Source: Nelumbo lutea (taxonomy: Eukaryota > Streptophyta > Magnoliopsida > Proteales > Nelumbonaceae). Taken from it: a stretch of 64,000 nucleotides of DNA. Below the pieces are notes generated by a model. It did no database searches. It was not told the DNA's origin and saw only the letters and a program-made list of their open reading frames with translations. Where the stretch lies: NCBI GenBank assembly GCA_022828595.1, contig JAKGHH010000003.1, positions 103,253,583 through 103,317,582 of the forward strand. The letters run 5' to 3'. The position numbers and the translations under genes are program-made. Shown piece by piece: positions 23,201 to 32,200 of this stretch (within the stretch, counting starts at the first letter, position 1; each line of letters opens with the position of its first letter).

Positions 23201-26200
23201 AGGACTATCCCCCCTCTCTGACCTCCCCCCTCTTCCTGTCTTTTCCTTCTCTTCCCCTCCAAACAAACATCTCGTCCTACCGCCCTTACTCCCACTCCTT
23301 CCACTCCTTGAGAAGAATAAAAAATTCTCTTTTTTTTGTGTTCTACCTTTTCTTTTCTCTCATTCCCTCCTAACTCCCCAAATGGCCTTTTTTTGGACTG
23401 CCTGGAGACTCTACCTCTTCCCCAAGCTCCTTTCGCTGTCCCTCCTTCGACCTGTGTTCAGACCATCGACCAACATACAAGACAGGGGTGCTTACCTCTT
23501 GGTCGATCCGCTTGTCACTTGCTGGTGTGAAAATTTTAATAAATTCTCATGCAATATAATTCACTCAATCAAGTGATTGAGTTTTTATTATTTTGGGTAG
23601 AGCCTATTCAGGTAATCATACGGACAGGGGTGCTTACCTCTTGGTCGATCCGCTTGTCACTTGCTAGTGTGAAAATTTTAATAAATTACATCTCCACAAG
23701 AAAGTAGAGAACACCTTTTGATTCTGACTTGGAGAAGTGAATGCACAGAACAAAAGAGAGGAACAATAGAGTACTTTAAAAGAAATTTTCACTTACAATT
23801 CTTTTACATCAAGTGTACAAGAATGAGAAGAAAACTAAACTTTACAACAATAAATTTCTCTCTTTTTTTTTATACAAAGAAGATTTCCTTCTCACTCCTT
23901 TCTTAACAATAAGTCAATCAAATGAAATTGTGATTGTAGACAGCCTTAACCCTTTGGATTTTTGCAAACAAGAAGGGAACCGTAGCCAATCAAATTGCAT
24001 ATTTGATTGTAGGTGATTTTATTCCCCTATTCTTCATTTTCGTTTGAAGGGAACCATAATCAATCTTTGAGATTTAAACTGTAGATGGTTTAATCCCAAG
24101 CTTTGTCTTGGAAGAGGAACCATAGTCAACCAAGTAGAGGTACCTGGTCGTAGATGGTTTATTTCCCTCAATTTCCTCTCTCAAAACTGAAAATAAGAGA
24201 GAAAGAAGGATACATAGCCGAAGACATATATATGAAATATTCTCGGAGAGGACTTTCCTTTTCCTACCTGTATTAGTGAGACTTCTTTTCCTTCCTTGCC
24301 TTCCCTTGAGCACTTCTCTTTTCTTCTCTCCGAAGAGTCCCCCCTAGCTTCTCCTAAGGAACTTAAATAGTGTATGAGGTAGTTATGTAACTACTTCCTC
24401 CTCCTAGATGAGGGGAACCTGTCCTTAAACAGTGCCCCCTTGAGCCAAACTTGGAAGAGTCCTAGTATGATCAGGACTCTTGCAATATCTTTCGTTAGAC
24501 GAAATCTGATATAATCTAACTATTTGATCGATTTGATGAGGCTTTATGGTTACTCGTCTTAGTAAATTGAGAAGTCCTAGTGCAACTAGGACTCTCGATT
24601 TCAATTTGCTTGATGTTATTAATTGTATGATTTGATTTGAGTATTTGAGGGTTAATCACAGATTTTCACAGTTGGAAGATTCCTGGTTGAAGTAGGACTC
24701 CTCGATTTTATCAAATTATCTTTGATACACCCTTAAATCTTGATATTGAGTTGTTTTTGACCAAGATGATTATTTTTAGGTTCATAAAATAAGAGTCCTG
24801 ATTTAAGTAGGATTCGTGGAGGAATCCTAGCTTTAGTAGGATTTTTTTTTTTGAAATAATAATGTAGTTAATTTTTATTTTTTTTGCTTAGAACAAAAGA
24901 GTCTTAATCTGAATAGGATTCTTATATCGGAAACCTTAAGTTACGAAAACCCCATTGTGCCTCCGGTCTGTCTCTCTTTTTTTCTTTTTATATAGCATCC
25001 ATAGATGGATGTGATATACTCCCTTTTTTATTTTTATTTTTTACTTTGTTTTATTTGATGAATAATTTTAATTAAACATCAGGTGGGCCCTTAAGGGTAT
25101 TAATGGTCAATTTGAATTGGAAATAGTTTAAGGGCAGAATTTGAAAGCTTATTAAGGTTTTGGGCTTATATTTTCTTTTTATATGTTTAAGAGAGTTTGG
25201 ATTACATTTTTTCTTTTTTTTTAACTCCCTTTTAGAAGTGATTCCTAACTTTTTAATGTATTTAAGAGGGCTTAGTTTTTTTACTTTCTTTGCATTTAAC
25301 CCCCTTTTAGAAATGGTCTCATCCTCTTAATGTATTACAGGAGGCTTGGGCTTAAACTTAATGTACCTAAATGGGCTTTATCACGAGTTATTATAAGATC
25401 CACGTTTGGCCTATTGTGAAGCCACTAAATAGGTCACATAAGGCTGTGCAGTTGGGCCAAACTAAAAACTATAAGTGGGTTATTTTAAAAATTCTTATTT
25501 AAATTTAAATTAGGCCCACAAATGAGTTGTTATAAAGCTATTAGGTGGGCTGCACGCCCTAGCCTTTGTTGTTAACCGTAATGAACAATCCTAATCACAT
25601 TAAGATTGTAAAACTGCTTTTGGTTATAAAAAGGCATGGGCTTGTATTCCGGCATCTATTTTTTACTACACAAGCTTTTCACAAGCTCTACATGGTTCAA
25701 GAGAGAAAGACAGATCTCTTCTTTAATATTCAAGTCAAGGAGCCGTTGACAATATGGAACAAGAGTTTTTGTTTGTATTCTCTTCACAATCTATGATTAA
25801 ACAAAGAAAGTTTTCTTTGTTTTCTAAAGTGGTGGACGAATAAAGAGAGATCTTTTTTCTTCTTTTTAGGAGAAAAAAACAGTAAAGCATGTTTAGTATT
25901 ATATATTTTTTTAATTTTTTTATTGCTATTCAAGAGAAAGCTTCATTTATTTCCTCTAGGGGTGTCAATTGGACTGGATTTGGTTCAATCCGATCCAGTC
26001 CAATGTGAGTCCATTATAAATGGACCAGGTCCAATACAATCCAATGAATCTTTTGGACCAATTTGGACCAGTCCAATTTAATGCCCGGATCGTCCAATCT
26101 GTTCAAATTTATTTTGATTTAGATTGGTTTCAACCCAAACTTGGTCTATTGACACATATATTCTTATCTTATATCAATGGACCAGATATTGACTTAATCC

Positions 26201-29200
26201 AACCCAATCCAATATAAATTTTTTTTACGGACGGACCAGGTCCTATCCAATCTAATAAATATTTTGGATTGGATTGGTCCAATCCAATATATCTTGTTGG
26301 TCCATCCAATCTGTCCAATCCAATATATCTTGTTGGTCCATCCAATCGGTCCAAATTGATTTTGGCCTAGATGGGGTCCAATCCAAAACCGGTCCATTGA
26401 CACCCTTAATTTTCTTAATGCATTATTGCAGTAAAAGTACTGCACCAGCTCTGCTGAAATAGCAGATCTGCTGGGTTATTCAAGTCTAAGTTTATAGTGT
26501 CGGATCAGTATTTCTGCTGAAACAGCATATTTGCTGTTTATTCAAATTTAAATTTGCAGTTTCGTATCAGCATATATGCTGAAACAGCATATTTGCTGTT
26601 TATTCAAATTCAAATTTGCAGTGCTGCATCAACATATCTGCTGAAACATTTATTCGAAGTTAAAATTGCCATAACTACTGCATCAACATGTTAAATTGAT
26701 ATCATAAGAGAGATCATATTGAAAGGACTGTAAAAATCAATTTTAAGAGATTTTTTTTATCTCCTAAAGAGATTACATCAAATTGACCTAATTGAAGACT
26801 TTCTAGGTCTTAGACTGAAATGTTTTCAATTTTAGATTTAAAAATTTGACCTCATAAAGGTGGAAGGATTTAAAAGGTTGCTTTGATCTCATAAAGAGAT
26901 AATATCAAAATGTTTGAATATTGAAATGATCTCATTACAAAATATGTTTTAAAAGCACACGTTTATTTGAAAATCATTTTGATATCATAATGAAATTAGG
27001 TCAAGTTGACCTCCTTAATGATAACTTACGGACGAATGTTTCGATAAATTTCAGGCTTTTAATCTCATAAGGTGATCAATTTCAGATTTGAACTTTTATT
27101 ATTGACAATGAGAATGATTTCGACCTCATAAAGAAAGCACAATAGATATCAATCTTTATAAGGTTTAACTACTTGATGATGGTTCTAAATGACCATCTTC
27201 AAATCTGAAGATTTAATGGATTCATATAGAGATTAATTTCAAATTTAAGGAAAATTGTTTGATTTTATCTCTCCCCCTTTTTTTAGATGGATACCTTTCA
27301 ACCAAATGTTTTTTACGATAGAGATGCTAATGATCAGACTCAACGAGTTCCCACTCTTTATGAGAAAGCCCTAAATGACGAAGGTAATGAATGAAGTGTT
27401 GGACCTAATTTCCTTAGGTCAATATTTGCTGGTAATCTTGTAGCTCCTTAAGAGAACCTATTTGTTATTTGGATACCTTCCAAGGAAAAGCAACTTTCCA
27501 CTTGGACTCCTAAAGAGCATACTTCCTCTGGTACTTTAAAGACTACCATGGAAAATTTTGGTAGAGTAGAAATATCCACTATCATTAGTGGCACTTTAGA
27601 TATGTTGCTATTCGAAAAGGTTAACCGTAGTCTTAATGCTATAAATAGGGTGAATTGGGATGAGGGTAACGACCCTACTTTGCATGGTATGCTGACGCAA
27701 GGTATGAGTTGGGGTGACTTTCAAATTTTTGGTTCTCTTTTTTGTCATTGTTACATGAATTGACCTAAGTTATATGGAGCCATTGGTGTTTCTAAATACA
27801 CCTATAATCGTTCTCCTGAAATTTGGTGTGCTTTTTGTGAATTATGGTGTCTTGCAACTAACACCCTGCATATTACCTTTGGAGAATAGGGGATTTTACT
27901 TTGGGATGTGAAAATGATATGGTTTACCATTCCTAGGTCTTCCTTATGAAGAATACCTTCCATGTAATGATGAATTGAGAAAATATCCTATTGTGGCTGA
28001 ACTCTTACAGCTTTACTTATTCATTATGGATAGAACACTTTTATAGAGGTGACATGGTTTATGGAGTTGTGAGTGAACCCAAAAAAAATACGTTTTGTGT
28101 GTACCACCTCCACGATCTAACATTGTTTCATTGAATCGTCAAAATACTTGAGTTTTTCTACACATAGAACGGTTCTTTTGTGGGATTAAAAAAAAGCCCC
28201 TGAGCCTCGAGATAGAAAATGCATCCAAGTCTGTCCCAAGTGAACAAGAGTGCGACCTGACTGATCCACAATGTTGAAAGATAGCCTATTACAAGGGGCA
28301 CTCATGTCAAATCCTAAAACTGAGCAAACTTGTTGAGATAATATGGCTCTAAAGCAATTTCGTTACTCGCCCGTATCGGAAGTATACGAGAATGTATACA
28401 CATCAAAAACTCAAGTTCTCTTGGTTTTATCTCACGAGTATCTACATACTCTGTATCTCACTCCAACCCATTATTGAAAGAGAAAAAACAGAAATTTTTC
28501 GCACACTAAGAAAGCATTCTTGAAGCCCAAGCATTAAAGATCCAACAACCCATGCTATTATAACGACACATGTGAGGGTAAGAACGGAGATACTCCCTAC
28601 TAGGACGCCTCCTAGTGAGATTTGGAAAATATTCTCCTAACGATGCAATCACATAATGCGTAGGAATATGAACTTTAGCATTTCCTGGCCAGCTGGGCAT
28701 GTAGCCATCAATCTCAAGGCATAATAAATGTAACCCGGTGCTACGGGAGAAGTGACAACTTTAGAACCAGAAGCCATATAAAATTTCTCTAGCCTAACAA
28801 CGCCTCTTCTATGAGGAAACACAAAATGACTTAGCCACAAAGATATGTAGGCTACTAACATACCATCTCTTGAGAATCATAATGCAAAAGTTGTTTGTTA
28901 GAAGAATTGTACTTTTTACGTCCAACACTTTTCCTCCCTGTATTTTTCTTGGGTTCACTCACAACTCCATAAACCATGTCACCTTTATAAAAGTGTTCTA
29001 TTCCTAGTGAATAAGAAATGACCTCTAATCCATAAAGTTCACATAGTTGAGAGTAAAGTTGTAAGAGTTCAACCGCAATAAGCTATTTTCTCAATTCATT
29101 ATTACATGGAAGGTATTCTTCATGAGGAAGACCTAGGATTGGTAAATCATATCATTTTCATATTCCAAAATAAAATCCCCAATTCTCCAAGGGGAGTATG

Positions 29201-32200
29201 CAGGGTGTTATTTCAGGACACCATAATTCAAAAAAAGCACACCAAATTTCAGGAGAACGATTATAGGTGTATCTAGAAACATCAATGGCTCCATATATTT
29301 TCGCGTGTTTTAGAACCTCTTTATGTTTGTCCCAAATAACTTCAGTCCATTCATGTAACAATGGCAAATAAGAGTTACAACCAAAAAATTGAAAGTCACC
29401 CCATCTCATACCTTGCTGCAACACACCATGCAAAGTAGGGCCAGTTTATCCTATTTATAGCAATAAGAGTCAACCTTTTCCAATAGCAACATATTTAAAG
29501 TGCCACTAATGATAGTGGATATTTCTATTGTTCCGGATTTTTTCTTGGTAGTCATTAAAGTACTAAAGGAAGTATGCTCTTTAGGAGTCCAAGTGGAAAG
29601 TTGCTTTTTTTTAGGAGGTATCTAAACAAGAAATAGGTTCTCTTAAGGAGCTACAAGATTACCAACAGATATTGACCTAAGGAAATTAGGGCCAACACTT
29701 CCTTCATTCCCTTTGTCACTTGTGGCTTTCTCATAAATACCTGGAACTCATTGAGGCTGATTATTAGCATCTCTTTCGTTAGAAACATTTGGTTGAAGGG
29801 TATCCATCTAAAAAAAGGGGGAGAGATCAAATCAAACAATTTTCCTTAAATCTGAAATTAATCTCCTTATGAATCTATTAAATCTTTAGAGTTGAAAATG
29901 GTCATTTAGAACCATCATCAAGTAGTTAAACCTTATAAAGATTGATATCTATTATGCTTTCTTTATGAGGTCCAAATTTATCGAAACATTTGTCTGTAAG
30001 TTATCATCAAGGAGGTCAATTCGACCTAATTTCATTATGATATCAAAATTATTTTCAAATAAATGTCTGTTTTTAAAACAGATTTTGTTATGAGATCAAT
30101 CAAATCTTCAAACATTTTGATATGATCTCTTTATGAGATCAAAGCAACATTTTAAATCCTTCTACCTTTATGAGGTCAATTTTTAAATTTAAAATTGAGA
30201 ACATATCAGTCTAAGACCTAGATCTTCAATTAGGTCAATTTGACATAATCTCTTTAGGAAAGCCCAGGCTTTGGCTTTATACAAGGGCTGGGCTTGGGCT
30301 TGGATATTTTCTATTGATAAATGGCAAAACCCAGCCCGACCCTCAAATACTCAAATCAAATCATACAATTAATTGAATCTTTGAAGGCGTGGAGAAATCC
30401 AAGGAGGCAATTGTAGAAAGGATAATTATTATGACTATTCATTGGTTGAAAACTTTGGATTTATTTGAAGATTTCTCAGCTGAAGTCATTTACAGGAATT
30501 GGGAAGTGGTGGCTTCTACAACTTCCATGAAACCTATTGTGCAGGAATTGTAGTCCCTACCAACACAGCAAAGAGTGAAATTGAACTTTGATGGGAGCTC
30601 AAGAGGTAACCCGGGCCCTTCAGGTATAGGAGGAGTTTTTAGAGATGAAAATGGCAGAATTGTGGCTTTGTTTTCAGGACCAATAGGAGTTGGGGACTCA
30701 TTGGGAGCAGAGGTGATGGCCTTGCTTCAAGGTGTAAGATATGCAAAACAGTTGGGGTTACACCAAATTGAGATTGAGGGAGACTCTAAATTGTTGATTG
30801 AGTGGCTGCAATCTGGTAAGTTGGGAGCTTGGATTTATAGACAGCCCATAAGGAAAATCCACAATATAACATGGGAGATCGGTGCATGCTTCAAATGGAC
30901 AAGGAGATCAGCTAATGGTTTAGCTGACACGTTGGCTAAACAAGGGACTGTGAGGGAGAGTATGTTCTGGGCAGTTTTGTAAGAAAGATAACTAGGGGCT
31001 CAACACCTACTTAGGGGTTGACAGCTGTACTTAAATATGGAAAGTTATTTAATGAAGTTAACGTTTCCAATAAAAAAAACATACAATTAATAACATCAAG
31101 CATATTGAAATTGAGAGTCCTAGTTGCACTAGGACTTCTCAATTTACCAAGATGAGTAACCATAAAGCCTCATCAAATCAATCGAATAGTTAGTTTATTT
31201 CAGATTTTGTCTAACGAAAGATATCGTAAGAGTCCTGATCATACTAGGACTTCCAATTTTGTTAATTTGAGCCTTGGATACCCATATTCTTGGATTTTGG
31301 GCCCGCAGTGCTCAAGGGGGCATTGTTGAAGGCATTTTTTAATCGAAATAATATTTAATAATTTAATAACCCAAATAAGTGGGTTAGTAAAAAAGTATCC
31401 CGTATGAGACCTCTCTCTTTAAGTGGGAGTGACAAGCGCCTCTCATCTAGGAGGAGGAGGTAGTTACATAACAACCCCACTCCTTATTTAAGCTCCTTAA
31501 GAGGAAGCTAGGGGGGATTATTTGGAGAAATTTGTCACAAGAGATTAAGAGAGCTGCTCAAGGGAAGGCAGGGAAGGAAAAGAAATCTCACTAATACAGG
31601 TAGGAAAAGGAAAGTCCTTTACAAGAATACTTCTTATATATGTCTTCTGCTATGTATCCTTCACCAATACAGGTAGGAAAAGGAATGTCCTCTACAAGAA
31701 TACTTCCTATATATGTCTTCTGTAATGTATCATTCTTTCTCTCTCTCTTTTATTTTCAGTTTTGAGAAAGGAAATAGAGGGAAATAAACCATGTACGACC
31801 AGGTACCTCTACTTGGTTGACTATGGTCCCTCTTCCAAGACAAAGCTTGGGATTAAACCATCTACGGTTTGATTCTCAAAGATTGGTTATGGTTCCCTTC
31901 AATTGAAAATGAAGAACAGGGGAATAAAATCGTCTGCAATCAAATATGCAATTTGATTGACTACAGTTCCCTTCTTGTTTGCAAAAATCCAAAGGGTTAA
32001 GGCTGTCTACAATCATAATTTCATTTAATTGACTTATTGTGATGAAAGGAGTGAGAAGGAAATCTTCTTTGTATCAAAAAAGAAAAGAGAGAAATTAATT
32101 GTTGTGGAGTTTTGTTTTCTTGTTCTTGTACACTTGATGTAAAAGAATTGTAAGTGAAAGTTTCTTTTAAAGTACTCTATTGCTCCTCTCTTTTGTTTTG

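Noticed and set aside
23028..23576. 182-residue plus-strand frame rich in Pro, Leu and Phe
   Set aside because: It is the complement of an L1 ORF1/endonuclease region on the minus strand; composition is low-complexity.
24560..24600. Inverted repeat agtcctagtgcaactaggac as a regulatory hairpin
   Set aside because: It is a short palindrome within the LTR-element arm, present in both arms, with nothing to tie it to a function.
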